Source of the DNA: S141-55 sp964422065
GTDB taxonomy: Bacteria > Hydrothermota > Hydrothermia > WGAB01
Assembly (NCBI GenBank): GCA_964422065.1
Contig: CAYQZW010000011.1
Location: 1 to 27,174 of the forward strand
Length of the DNA: 27,174 nt
Direction of reading: 5' to 3'
The notes beneath the pieces are model-generated. The model searched no databases. It was given only the letters and a program-made list of their open reading frames with translations, and had not been told where the DNA came from. Shown piece after piece: positions 15,426 through 23,188 of the stretch. The translations under genes and the position numbers were made by a program. Each line of letters begins with the position of its first letter. Position 1 is the stretch's first letter.

Positions 15426-17131
15426 TTTTCTTGGCTTTTCAGGTCCTTCACAACCTGGACCACACGGTCTGGCAGGTCTTTAAGAGGAACGTCCATTTTC
15501 TCCCCGGTCCACCGAATCTTGATCTCTCCGAATCCTTGAGCGACCTTCCGCCCCATAACGACATGGACCGGGACACCCACCAGATCGGCATCTTTAAACT
15601 TGATGCCAGGGGAAACCGACCGATCATCCCAGAGCACATCCACGGCCTTCTCCTGGAGCCTCTGGTAGAGGGTTTCTGCATGTTCTCGTACCTTCCCAGG
15701 ATCCACTTCCACAATCTCTACGTCAAAGGGAGCAATAGAGGCCGGCCAGCGGATGCCGTGTTCATCGTGGTAAAGTTCGACAGCCGCCGCCATAATTCGC
15801 CCGATGCCGATCCCATAACTCCCCATGATGATCGGCTTCTCTTGACCGTCTCGGTCCGTGAAATAGGCGTGCATGGCCTCGGAATACTTGGTGCCCAACT
15901 TGAAGATGTGGCCGATCTCAATGGCATTCTCAACTTCCAGAGGGGTTCCACACTGTGGACAGAGGTCGCCCGCTTTCACCGTTCGGAGATCCGCGAACCG
16001 TGAAACATGGAAATCCTCTCCTACGGAGATCCCTACCATGTGGTAATCGGATTCATTGGCGCCACAAACCATTCCAGTGGCGTTTTCCAGAAGTTCATCG
16101 GCAAGAATCTCATCCACCTGAAGGCCGATGGGACCCACGAATCCCACCTCTACCCCAAACTCTGTCAGCACCTCATCAGGACTTGCAATGCGGACATCGG
16201 GCCCCAGGATCCTCTGCAACTTGGCTTCATTGACATCGTAATCTCCGCGCACGAGAACAAGAACGGTCCGATCCCCAACTTTGTATACCAGGCTCTTGAT
16301 GAGCAGTTCGGGGCCTACCCCTAAAAAGGCTGTGACCTCTTCAACGGTCCGGACATCCGGGGTGTGGACCTTCTCCTTCTTTGTAAACGGACTTTGGAGT
16401 TGTTGATGTTGAGGTTTTGCGACGGCCACTTCTGTATTCGCCGCATAGCCACAAGACGGACAATGGACCAGGGTATCTTCGCCGGTCGGGGAGATGACCA
16501 TGAACTCTTCCGACTGCGATCCACCCATCAGGCCTGAAGAGGCTTCAATCACCAAAAATTGCAGGCCCGACCGCTGGAAAATCCGCGTATAGGCCTCCCG
16601 GTGGAGTTCGTAACTGTGATCCAGTCCTTCCCACGTGGCATCAAAACTGTAGGAGTCTTTCATCAAGAACTCCCGGCAACGAAGAAGTCCAGAACGGGGA
16701 CGAGGTTCATCGCGGAATTTGGTCTGGATCTGATACCAGATCTGGGGTAAATCGCGATAGGAACGGAGGAAATGCCGTGCGAGTTCAGCGAACAGTTCTT
16801 CGTGGGTTGGGGCAAGGGCAAGATCCCGTCCCTTCCGGTCACGGAGCCGAAACATGTCGTCGCCAAAGTCCTGCCAGCGGCCGGATTCCTCCCAGAATTC
16901 TTTAGCGGTCAGGCTGGGCATGAAGAGTTCCTGTGCGCCGATCCGATCCATCTCTTCACGGACGATGTGCATCACCCGCTGCATCACCCGCCACCCTAAG
17001 GGCAAAAAGATGTACACCCCGGCCTGATGCTGGCGAATATACCCTGCCCTCAGGAGCAGTCGGTGAGAGGGTGACTGCGTTTCCCGAGGATCTTCTTTCA
17101 GTGTGGGAATCAAGTGTTGGGACCACCGCAT
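15422..17131 (-). CDS. proS: Prolyl-tRNA synthetase, bacterial type with editing domain
   Basis: 569 residues, matching the long bacterial form. It charges tRNA-Pro in the cytosol. Class II motif 2 is seen as FRDEPRPRSGLLRCREF near residue 140. An inserted INS editing domain occupies roughly 225-385. Motif 3 is YGIGIGRIMAAAVE near residue 440, followed by the anticodon-binding domain. Two CxxC pairs (CPSCGYA and CPQCGTP) bracket the insertion, as in other bacterial ProRS. It is the first gene of the ten-gene minus-strand run. There is no Shine-Dalgarno before its ATG, but a -35/-10 pair lies immediately upstream, so it may be translated from a nearly leaderless mRNA. Confidence 0.95.
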   Translation of the reverse strand: MRWSQHLIPTLKEDPRETQSPSHRLLLRAGYIRQHQAGVYIFLPLGWRVMQRVMHIVREEMDRIGAQELFMPSLTAKEFWEESGRWQDFGDDMFRLRDRKGRDLALAPTHEELFAELARHFLRSYRDLPQIWYQIQTKFRDEPRPRSGLLRCREFLMKDSYSFDATWEGLDHSYELHREAYTRIFQRSGLQFLVIEASSGLMGGSQSEEFMVISPTGEDTLVHCPSCGYAANTEVAVAKPQHQQLQSPFTKKEKVHTPDVRTVEEVTAFLGVGPELLIKSLVYKVGDRTVLVLVRGDYDVNEAKLQRILGPDVRIASPDEVLTEFGVEVGFVGPIGLQVDEILADELLENATGMVCGANESDYHMVGISVGEDFHVSRFADLRTVKAGDLCPQCGTPLEVENAIEIGHIFKLGTKYSEAMHAYFTDRDGQEKPIIMGSYGIGIGRIMAAAVELYHDEHGIRWPASIAPFDVEIVEVDPGKVREHAETLYQRLQEKAVDVLWDDRSVSPGIKFKDADLVGVPVHVVMGRKVAQGFGEIKIRWTGEKMDVPLKDLPDRVVQVVKDLKSQEK

Positions 17132-17140
17132 CGGAGCGTA

Positions 17141-17169
17141 ATTTTACAGGGTGCCCAAAACACAATCAA
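17141..17169 (-). promoter_or_regulatory. Candidate promoter TTGATT-17-TAAAAT for the proS operon
   Basis: On the minus strand TTGATT (17164-17169) and TAAAAT (17141-17146) are separated by 17 nt in the 89-bp space between holB and proS. The -10 is preceded by CTG as in the other promoters here and ends 9 nt before the ATG. The expected start point is 2-3 nt before the ATG, leaving no room for a Shine-Dalgarno. Confidence 0.6.
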
Positions 17170-17220
17170 TTCGGGTTTTCTTTGAAAATCAGGAGTTTTC
17201 AGGGACTCGAAGGTCCAGGA

Positions 17221-18279
17221 TTACATCCGGAAAAGATCTAAGTAGTGGGGTTCCCACAAGGGAGAGGTCAGAGAGACCATAGCCGTTCGGGCCGACACAT
17301 TTCGTCGGAGGGCCTCTTCCACTTCTGAGATTCGACGCAGCAGGCCATCCACCTGCTCGAGGGTGAGACCTTCCGCCAAGCGGCGAAGATCCTCGATACG
17401 GTCAATATTCGCGACAATCTCGGGAGTCTGAAGTTTCAGGGCCATCAAATCCCGGACCAGCGTGGCCAGCGTCCACAGAACTACCAAGGCCTGGCCCGTA
17501 TCCACGCTCAGGAGATGAAGGAGTGCAACGATCCCCGGTTTCGATGCCTCTACCCATTGATCCAATAGGTCATTGCGGATGGAAAGAACTGCTTGGTCGA
17601 TGAGGGTCCGGGCCAATCCCAGACTCCCAGAGGACAAACGGTAGAGGACATCCACGGGAACGTCTCCGGACTCCGGCCAGGGATACTTTCGGAACTCCTC
17701 TAAGGACAGAAGGGAAAACCTAAGGATTCGGCAACGGGAGCGCACCGTGGGGAGTAGCACCGTAGGACGGGAAGAAACCAGGAGAAAAAGGGTGTGAGGA
17801 GGGTGTTCCTCCAGGACCTTCAAGAAGGCGTTTTGGGCTTCCAGGGTAAGGTTTTCTGCATTCAGAATCACCACCACCCGATACCGGGCCTCCATCGGAG
17901 CTCGGGTGACTTCCTGTTCGATTTCCCGGACCTGGTCAATCGAGATCTTGAGTTGAGCATGGTAACCGGGAGGGCGGATCCATCCTTTGTGGCCCAGGGG
18001 TTCCCCGCGCAACTTGTCTGGGACCAGGACCCAGAGGTCCGGATGCTGGAAGCGTGCGATCTTTTGGCAGGCCGGACAGTGCCCACAAGGGCGAACTTCC
18101 TCAGATTCACAGTTCAAGGCTTTCGCGAACTCCAGGGCAAACGTGGCTTTACCGACTCCCTCCGGACCTTCCAGGAGATAGGTCGGGGCGAGATTTCCAT
18201 GCTGTAATGCAGTTCTTGCGGCGTGTTTTGCGAGCGGCTGGCCAAGAACCTTAGTAGAAAAGTCATATCGAAGGGTCAT
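17221..18279 (-). CDS. holB: DNA polymerase III delta' subunit (clamp-loader AAA+ protein)
   Basis: 352 residues. It is part of the clamp loader that puts the sliding clamp on primed DNA. Walker A-like GPEGVGKA (38-45) is present. A four-cysteine zinc module follows: C57 and the CxxCxxC cluster C65-C68-C71. The sensor-type motif TVRSRC, containing the SRC arginine finger, lies downstream of an AQNAFLKVLEEHP helix typical of DnaX/HolB proteins. At 352 residues it is too short for gamma/tau, and it has a single-subunit C-terminal helical domain, so delta' is preferred. Its start overlaps the acyltransferase stop by 4 nt (ATGA). It is the last gene of the tldD run. I see no convincing terminator after it, only weak A/T-stem hairpins before proS. 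Confidence 0.88.
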   Translation of the reverse strand: MTLRYDFSTKVLGQPLAKHAARTALQHGNLAPTYLLEGPEGVGKATFALEFAKALNCESEEVRPCGHCPACQKIARFQHPDLWVLVPDKLRGEPLGHKGWIRPPGYHAQLKISIDQVREIEQEVTRAPMEARYRVVVILNAENLTLEAQNAFLKVLEEHPPHTLFLLVSSRPTVLLPTVRSRCRILRFSLLSLEEFRKYPWPESGDVPVDVLYRLSSGSLGLARTLIDQAVLSIRNDLLDQWVEASKPGIVALLHLLSVDTGQALVVLWTLATLVRDLMALKLQTPEIVANIDRIEDLRRLAEGLTLEQVDGLLRRISEVEEALRRNVSARTAMVSLTSPLWEPHYLDLFRM

Positions 18280-18887
18280 TTTAGATCCTCCTCTGCCCGA
18301 TGATGCACCGCATTTAACGCATGAGTCAAATCGTCGAGTGTGGTCTCGGGGTGAACGGGATACGGTCCTTCAACACGAATCCGACAGCGGGCAAAGGGGA
18401 GCGGAACCAGGAACCGGTCCCAACTTTTCAAGCGTCGAGCGGGCTTTGCGGCAACCCCCAAGAGGTACAGCTGGGCCCGGGTCCGACGGCAAAGGGCGAG
18501 TGCGCCCGGCTTGAAGACCCGCCGAGGGCCCCGGGGGCCATCCGGCGTGATGGCCACCACGCCCCCACGCGCCAGAACTCGGGTCAGCATGTCCAACGCA
18601 GGTTTCCCTCCCCGAGTGGATGATCCGTAAACCACACCATAGCCAAACGTCCGTAGGATTCGGGCGGCCAGCCGGCCATCCCGATGCTGGGATGCCAGGG
18701 CCGTGACCTTCCAATGCCGATAGGTCCCAATCACCGGGAAAAAGGACTCATGCCAAAGTGTGATCACAGCGTTCTTTTCAGGGATGGGATCTGCCTGGAT
18801 CCGGAGGGTGGAGAGCCACAACCGATAAAAGAGCACGATGCCGAGCCCTTTCAGGGCCTCCAGGATTTCCCGGGCCCAGGCAATCAT
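18276..18887 (-). CDS. DUF374 family lysophospholipid acyltransferase-like protein
   Basis: 203 residues. The DUF374 signatures are WHESFFP, ASQHRDGRLAARIL, GSSTRGGKPAL and ITPDGPRGPRRVFKPGA, in that order, with a hydrophobic N-terminal segment that could associate with the membrane. The family resembles LpxL/PlsC-type acyltransferases, and some members are found with LPS or Kdo genes in diderm bacteria; the substrate is unknown here. The ATG lies 8 nt after the yjbQ stop, and GGGGAG at the end of yjbQ can serve as its ribosome-binding site. The 3' end overlaps holB by 4 nt, so clamp-loader and envelope genes are translationally coupled. Confidence 0.85.
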   Translation of the reverse strand: MIAWAREILEALKGLGIVLFYRLWLSTLRIQADPIPEKNAVITLWHESFFPVIGTYRHWKVTALASQHRDGRLAARILRTFGYGVVYGSSTRGGKPALDMLTRVLARGGVVAITPDGPRGPRRVFKPGALALCRRTRAQLYLLGVAAKPARRLKSWDRFLVPLPFARCRIRVEGPYPVHPETTLDDLTHALNAVHHRAEEDLK

Positions 18888-18895
18888 CCTTCCGG

Positions 18896-19315
18896 TTACT
18901 CCCCAATGATCTTGATCAGAACGCGTTTGGGGCGACGACCGTCAAACTCCCCATAGAAAATCTGCTCCCAGGGTCCAAAATCCAGTTTCCCGTTCGTAAT
19001 GGCGACAACAACCTCCCGGCCCATGATGGTCCGTTTCAAGTGGGCATCTCCGTTGTCTTCTCCGGTCCGATTGTGGCGGTACCGCGAGATCGGTTCGTGG
19101 GGTGCAAGGTTTTCCAGCCACTCCTTGAAATCCTCGTGAAGTCCGGGCTCATCGTCATTGATGAAAACACTCGCAGTAATATGCATGGCGTTCACCAGGC
19201 AGAGGCCCTCCTTGACCCCACTCTCTTCCACCGCCTTCTGGACCTCTTGGGTGATGTTGATGAGGGCCACGCGTGTGGGCGTGTTGAACCACAATTCCTT
19301 TCGGTAACTCTTCAT
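18896..19315 (-). CDS. yjbQ: YjbQ/UPF0047 family protein (possible secondary thiamine-phosphate synthase)
   Basis: 139 residues, the family's usual length. Conserved pieces are VNAMHITASVFINDDEPGLHEDF, whose key residues are MHITAS and NDDEP, then EDNGDAHLKRTIMG and the C-terminal FGPWEQIFYGEFDG. E. coli YjbQ has weak thiamine-phosphate synthase activity, and the physiological role of the family is unresolved, so the name is provisional. The ATG has GGGAGG 7 nt upstream in the 28-bp gap after pmbA. Confidence 0.85.
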   Translation of the reverse strand: MKSYRKELWFNTPTRVALINITQEVQKAVEESGVKEGLCLVNAMHITASVFINDDEPGLHEDFKEWLENLAPHEPISRYRHNRTGEDNGDAHLKRTIMGREVVVAITNGKLDFGPWEQIFYGEFDGRRPKRVLIKIIGE

Positions 19316-19343
19316 GGATGAACCTCCCTTCCAAAGAGGGTTT

Positions 19344-20675
19344 TTAATCTTTCCCCGCGACTTTCATGGATCGGACCAAAATCGTCGGGGAAGCCACGTT
19401 TCCACGGAATTCCAAGTCGTTGCCGACGCGATCAATCGTGGCATAAAGGTCTCTCAAATCCAAGGAGATGGTGACCCCATGGACGGGGTCGGCCAGTTCC
19501 CCCTTGGAGATCAACCGTCCATAGGCCCCGGTGGAGAAGTTCCCGGTCACAATGTCCAGCCCAAAGCCGAGGGTGCCCATCACATAGAACCCGCGATCTA
19601 CCGATGCGATAATCTCCTCGGGTCGGTCCTGGCCGGGAGCCAAATAGAGGTTGGTGAAACCGATGCCCGGTCGGGAACGGTACGAACGGAACCCGTTTCC
19701 CGTGGGCTTGCGATTTCCGGCCTTTGCACTTCTCAAGTGATCTACGGGTTGCTTCGGAACCCCCTGGTCCACCAGAACCTTCCGCTGGGTCGGGGTTCCT
19801 TCATCGTCCACGGAGTTCAAGCCCGGGGCGTCGGTCCGGAACGGGTCCTCAATTACCGTGAGCAAGGGGGAGAACATCTGTTCCCCGATATGGCCTGCCA
19901 AGAACGAGCGATTTCTATTGAGATTTTCGCCATTGAGGGCCTGGAACAGCGCAACGACCAACCGGGTGGCTGCGTCTGGATCAAACACGACCGGCATCTC
20001 CGCAGTCTGGATCGGTTTCCCACCCAAGACCGCTCGTGCACGCTGGTAGGCCCGTTGCGCGACGACGTCCGGTGCAGGAAGTTGGTCCCAAAACCTCCGG
20101 TTCCACCGTGCAGACCCTTCCATTTTCTCACCCTTGTCGTCTAACCGGACCTCTGCCCCGATCGCGAACGACGTGCTCCATCGCTCCATGAACTTCCCTT
20201 TAGAGGTCAAGAGGACGGTATGGGTGCGCGCTTTTACGGCTGAGCCACGACGTAGGCCAATCACCGAGGAGTTGGGGAAGGCTTTGACGACCTGTTCGGC
20301 AACCTTCATCAGGGTTTGGGGGTCCAACTGCTTGTAAGAGAGGTCTACCATCTTCAACGGCTGGACGCCGGTCAAAGGGCCTTCGGGCATCACATACCCC
20401 GGGTCTTCTTGGGCGAACCGAAAGAGGGCAACCGCCCGCTCCAGGAGTTGTTCGAGGCCCTGATCGGAAAGGTCATTGGAATCAACGAAGGTGGTCTTGG
20501 CTCCTTTGCGGATAAGGAGACCCGCGCCTTGTGGACGGCGAAAGTTGACCCGTTCGACATCGTCGTCTTTCCAGGTCACGCTGACGCTTTCTGCCCATGT
20601 CAAATAGACTTCGGCTTCAAATCCCTGTTTTTCTGCCCATCTCAGGAGTTTCTCGGCTTGCCCTTTTAGGGTCAT
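19344..20675 (-). CDS. pmbA: TldE/PmbA-type subunit of a TldD/TldE metalloprotease
   Basis: 443 residues from ATG-20675. It has the TldD/PmbA fold: an N-terminal domain with WKDDDVERV and GAGLLIRKG, and a C-terminal domain with NSVDDEGTPTQRKVLVDQGV. It lacks the HExxxH zinc motif of its neighbour, so it is the non-catalytic partner type. In E. coli TldD and TldE form a heterodimeric protease that trims peptides such as microcin B17 precursor and unfolded peptides. The start is chosen because the ATG overlaps the tldD TGA (ATGA) and AGGAGGT lies 5 nt upstream; a longer in-frame extension to 20777 lies inside tldD and is not used. No obvious signal peptide is seen, unlike tldD. Confidence 0.88.
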   Translation of the reverse strand: MTLKGQAEKLLRWAEKQGFEAEVYLTWAESVSVTWKDDDVERVNFRRPQGAGLLIRKGAKTTFVDSNDLSDQGLEQLLERAVALFRFAQEDPGYVMPEGPLTGVQPLKMVDLSYKQLDPQTLMKVAEQVVKAFPNSSVIGLRRGSAVKARTHTVLLTSKGKFMERWSTSFAIGAEVRLDDKGEKMEGSARWNRRFWDQLPAPDVVAQRAYQRARAVLGGKPIQTAEMPVVFDPDAATRLVVALFQALNGENLNRNRSFLAGHIGEQMFSPLLTVIEDPFRTDAPGLNSVDDEGTPTQRKVLVDQGVPKQPVDHLRSAKAGNRKPTGNGFRSYRSRPGIGFTNLYLAPGQDRPEEIIASVDRGFYVMGTLGFGLDIVTGNFSTGAYGRLISKGELADPVHGVTISLDLRDLYATIDRVGNDLEFRGNVASPTILVRSMKVAGKD

Positions 20676-22159
20676 GCTCGACCTCCTACGGTGATTTTGC
20701 CGATCCGCAGCGTGGGCTGTCCAGAGGTCACAGGAACCCACTGCCCTTTGCCACAAGTCCCCGGGCCGATATCCCAATCGTTGCCGACCAGATCAATGGT
20801 CCGGAGGACTTCCGGACCGTTCCCAATCAATGTCGCCCCCCGAACCGGCCGGGTCAACTCCCCGTTTTCAATCAAGTAGGCCTCTCGAACCGTAAAGGTA
20901 AAGGTCCCACTGGTGGGGTCTACTTGCCCGCCCGAGAAGGACTTGCAATACAGGCCGTACTTCGTCGATCGGATGATCTCTTCGGGAGGTGTATCCCCAG
21001 AGAGGATGTAGGTATTACTCATCCGCACCAACGGAGGATACCGGTAAGACTCCCTTCGGCCGTTCCCAGTCCGGGACAAGCCTAACTTTTTGGCCGATCG
21101 AATGTCCGTCATGTAGGCGACCAGGACACCACGGTCAATCAGCACGGTTTTCTGGGAAGGGGTCCCTTCGTCATCCACATTGTAGGACCCTCTGGCGTGG
21201 GGAAGGGTGGCATCATCCAAGAGGGTCACCAGTTCGGATCCCACTTTCTCACCGAGTTTCCCGGTATAAAAAGACGATCCTTCCGCAACGGTATCCCCTT
21301 CCAGGCCATGTCCAATGGCTTCGTGGAAAAGGACACCGCCGAAGCCTTTCTCCAGAACCACAGGCATTTCCCCTGCCGGAGCGTCCACGGCATCCAGCAT
21401 CGCGACAGCCTCCCGAGCCGCTTCCCGGGCGACCTCTTCCGGAGAAATCTGGTCAAAGAGTTCAAAGCCGCCTTTAATGGAGACCCGTTTTCGGCCTAAA
21501 TGTCGCCGATCCCCCCGCTGCGCCAGGACCTGGACGGTGAAGTAGATGACGGGCTGTTCATCACCGGTGAGGATCCCTTCGGAGGTCAGGATTTGAAACC
21601 GCCGAAGATCTTCGGTATAGGAGACCATCACATTCACGACGTCCTCACTGTAAGCATAGCCGGCCTCTTCTGCTCGACGGACGACCTCGATCCTCCGGTC
21701 TTCAGGGAGGGTTTCAAGGGGGATCTGGGCGCGGGTCAAGCCCCGATCGAAAGATCGAGACTCAGGGGTCACGGAGACCCGTGAGGGGCGAGGCTGGATG
21801 ACGACCGTGCGTGCTGCCTGTGCGGCCTGTAATCCTGCGTTCAGACCCAATTGATCTGCGTAGGCATAGCCGGTGCTCTCCCCGCGGACCACTCGGACGC
21901 CCAGCCCCTGTTCCACACCCAGGTGGAGTTCCTCGATCTGCCGTTGATCTAAGGAAATCTGCCGGCGTATGCGGTGTTCCACGAAGACATCGGCAAACTC
22001 ACCGCCCTGCCATAAGGCCTGTTCCAAGATTTTTTGGAGATCTTCAGGATCCATGAGTCCCTCCTTCGGGTTCGCCCCCTCCGAGGACCATAGGGAGAGG
22101 GGACGCATTGTGAGGATTCCCAGTCCAATCAGGCTTTGAAGGAACGTCCGTCGATCCAT
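20672..22159 (-). CDS. tldD: TldD family metalloprotease with a putative Tat signal peptide
   Basis: 495 residues from ATG-22159. The zinc motif HEAIGH is at 279-284. NVDDEGTPSQKTVLIDRGV and RMSNTYILSG are family signatures. The N-terminus reads MDRRTFLQSLIGLGILTM, with the RRxFL pattern of a twin-arginine signal followed by a hydrophobic stretch. No classic AxA cleavage site is obvious, so it could be exported or anchored. The catalytic half of TldD/TldE is cytosolic in E. coli, so this is a departure. The ATG has no Shine-Dalgarno but sits 7 nt after a -10-like TATAAC. An upstream in-frame extension to 22195 would bury the Tat motif and overlap the promoter, so it is rejected. It heads the tldD-pmbA-yjbQ-DUF374-holB run. 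Confidence 0.88.
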   Translation of the reverse strand: MDRRTFLQSLIGLGILTMRPLSLWSSEGANPKEGLMDPEDLQKILEQALWQGGEFADVFVEHRIRRQISLDQRQIEELHLGVEQGLGVRVVRGESTGYAYADQLGLNAGLQAAQAARTVVIQPRPSRVSVTPESRSFDRGLTRAQIPLETLPEDRRIEVVRRAEEAGYAYSEDVVNVMVSYTEDLRRFQILTSEGILTGDEQPVIYFTVQVLAQRGDRRHLGRKRVSIKGGFELFDQISPEEVAREAAREAVAMLDAVDAPAGEMPVVLEKGFGGVLFHEAIGHGLEGDTVAEGSSFYTGKLGEKVGSELVTLLDDATLPHARGSYNVDDEGTPSQKTVLIDRGVLVAYMTDIRSAKKLGLSRTGNGRRESYRYPPLVRMSNTYILSGDTPPEEIIRSTKYGLYCKSFSGGQVDPTSGTFTFTVREAYLIENGELTRPVRGATLIGNGPEVLRTIDLVGNDWDIGPGTCGKGQWVPVTSGQPTLRIGKITVGGRA

Positions 22160-22166
22160 GCTGAAA

Positions 22167-22195
22167 GTTATACAGGCCCTCCAAGAACAGGGCAA
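22167..22195 (-). promoter_or_regulatory. Candidate promoter TTGCCC-17-TATAAC for tldD
   Basis: On the minus strand TTGCCC (22190-22195) and TATAAC (22167-22172, preceded by CTG) are 17 nt apart. The -10 ends 7 nt before the ATG, so the start point is expected at or next to the start codon (leaderless mRNA). Confidence 0.55.
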
Positions 22196-22222
22196 ATCGG
22201 GTTCCCTGTGGCGTGATGGATT

Positions 22223-22251
22223 TTGGTGATTTGAAAGGCTCTCTGTATAAT
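22223..22251 (+). promoter_or_regulatory. Candidate promoter TTGGTG-17-TATAAT for proline dehydrogenase
   Basis: TTGGTG (22223-22228) and a perfect TATAAT (22246-22251, preceded by CTG) are 17 nt apart. The -10 ends 6 nt before ATG-22258, placing the expected start point on the A of the ATG. It faces the tldD promoter, with 27 bp between the two -35 elements. Confidence 0.6.
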
Positions 22252-22257
22252 TGGCGT

Positions 22258-23184
22258 ATGACCCGTGGCTTTTTCCTATGGCTTTCCGAACGTCAATCCT
22301 TAAAACGCCTCACCCGTGAAGTGCATCCCTTCTGGAGATTGGCCTCCCGTTTTGTTGCAGGACACACCTTGAACGAAGCGATGGAGGTCGTCCGGTCCCT
22401 CAACCAAGAGGGGATCAAGGTCACCCTGGACCACCTGGGCGAAAACACAACCAACCCAGAGGAGGCCATCCGGGCCGGGGAGGCGTATCTCGACATCCTT
22501 CGCCGGATCCATCAAGAGAGACTCGATGCCAGCATCTCCCTGAAACTCACGCAAATGGGGCTCGACCTCTCCGATCGGATTGTCCGAGACATCATGGACC
22601 GAATCGTTTCGTTGGCCTATGAACTGGAGAATTTCGTGCGGATTGATATGGAGAGTTCTACCTACACCCAGAAGACCCTGGACCTCTTTTACTGGCTTCA
22701 CGGGAAATATAACGGACACGTGGGGATCGTGATCCAAGCGTATCTCTACCGAAGCGAGCAGGACATCCGGGACCTGATTGAGATCGGGGCGAACGTCCGG
22801 CTGTGCAAAGGAGCGTATAAAGAACCTCCCGAGATCGCCTTTCCGAAGAAGCGGGATGTGGACGAGAATTACAAACGGCTTCTGGCTCTTCTACTCAGTG
22901 AAGAAGCCATCGAAAAGGGGACGTTTACCGCGATTGCAACCCACGACGAGGTACTGATCCAGTATACCAAAGATCTCGCTGCAGAGCGGAAAATCTCAAC
23001 GGACCACTTTGAATTCCAGATGCTCTATGGTATCCGGAACGACCTCCAGCGAGCCCTGGTCCGAGAAGGCTACCGCGTCCGAGTCTATGTGCCTTTTGGG
23101 ACCGAATGGTACCCCTACTTCATGCGGCGTTTAGCGGAACGGCCGGCGAATGTCTTCTTTGTTTTGAAGAACCTCTTTCGTTAA
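22258..23184 (+). CDS. Proline dehydrogenase (monofunctional, FAD-dependent)
   Basis: 308 residues from ATG-22258, matching the roughly 300-310 residues of single-domain ProDHs such as those of Bacillus and Thermus. It oxidises L-proline to pyrroline-5-carboxylate with FAD and passes electrons to the quinone pool at the membrane. Signatures are KVTLDHLGENT at the first barrel strands, RIDMESSTY, NVRLCKGAYKEP and the C-terminal YVPFGTEWYPYFMRRLAERPAN, whose arginine pair binds the proline carboxylate. GTG-22213 and ATG-22216 would extend the frame by up to 15 residues but lie upstream of the TATAAT box, so 22258 is preferred. No P5C dehydrogenase gene is in the window. It converges on the four-gene membrane cassette with a 4-nt gap. 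Confidence 0.92.
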   Translation: MTRGFFLWLSERQSLKRLTREVHPFWRLASRFVAGHTLNEAMEVVRSLNQEGIKVTLDHLGENTTNPEEAIRAGEAYLDILRRIHQERLDASISLKLTQMGLDLSDRIVRDIMDRIVSLAYELENFVRIDMESSTYTQKTLDLFYWLHGKYNGHVGIVIQAYLYRSEQDIRDLIEIGANVRLCKGAYKEPPEIAFPKKRDVDENYKRLLALLLSEEAIEKGTFTAIATHDEVLIQYTKDLAAERKISTDHFEFQMLYGIRNDLQRALVREGYRVRVYVPFGTEWYPYFMRRLAERPANVFFVLKNLFR

Positions 23185-23188
23185 CGGT

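Noticed and set aside
17147..17220. Intrinsic terminator after holB
   Set aside because: Only a 6-bp A/T stem and a 4-bp GGAC/GTCC stem are present, with no stable GC stem followed by a T-run.
19344..20777. Extended N-terminus of PmbA
   Set aside because: The extra 34 residues lie inside tldD and are low-complexity shadow sequence; the ATG at 20675 has a good SD and an ATGA overlap.
22213..22257. GTG-22213/ATG-22216 start for proline dehydrogenase
   Set aside because: These codons are upstream of the TATAAT box that probably drives the gene, have no SD, and would lengthen the protein beyond the usual family N-terminus.
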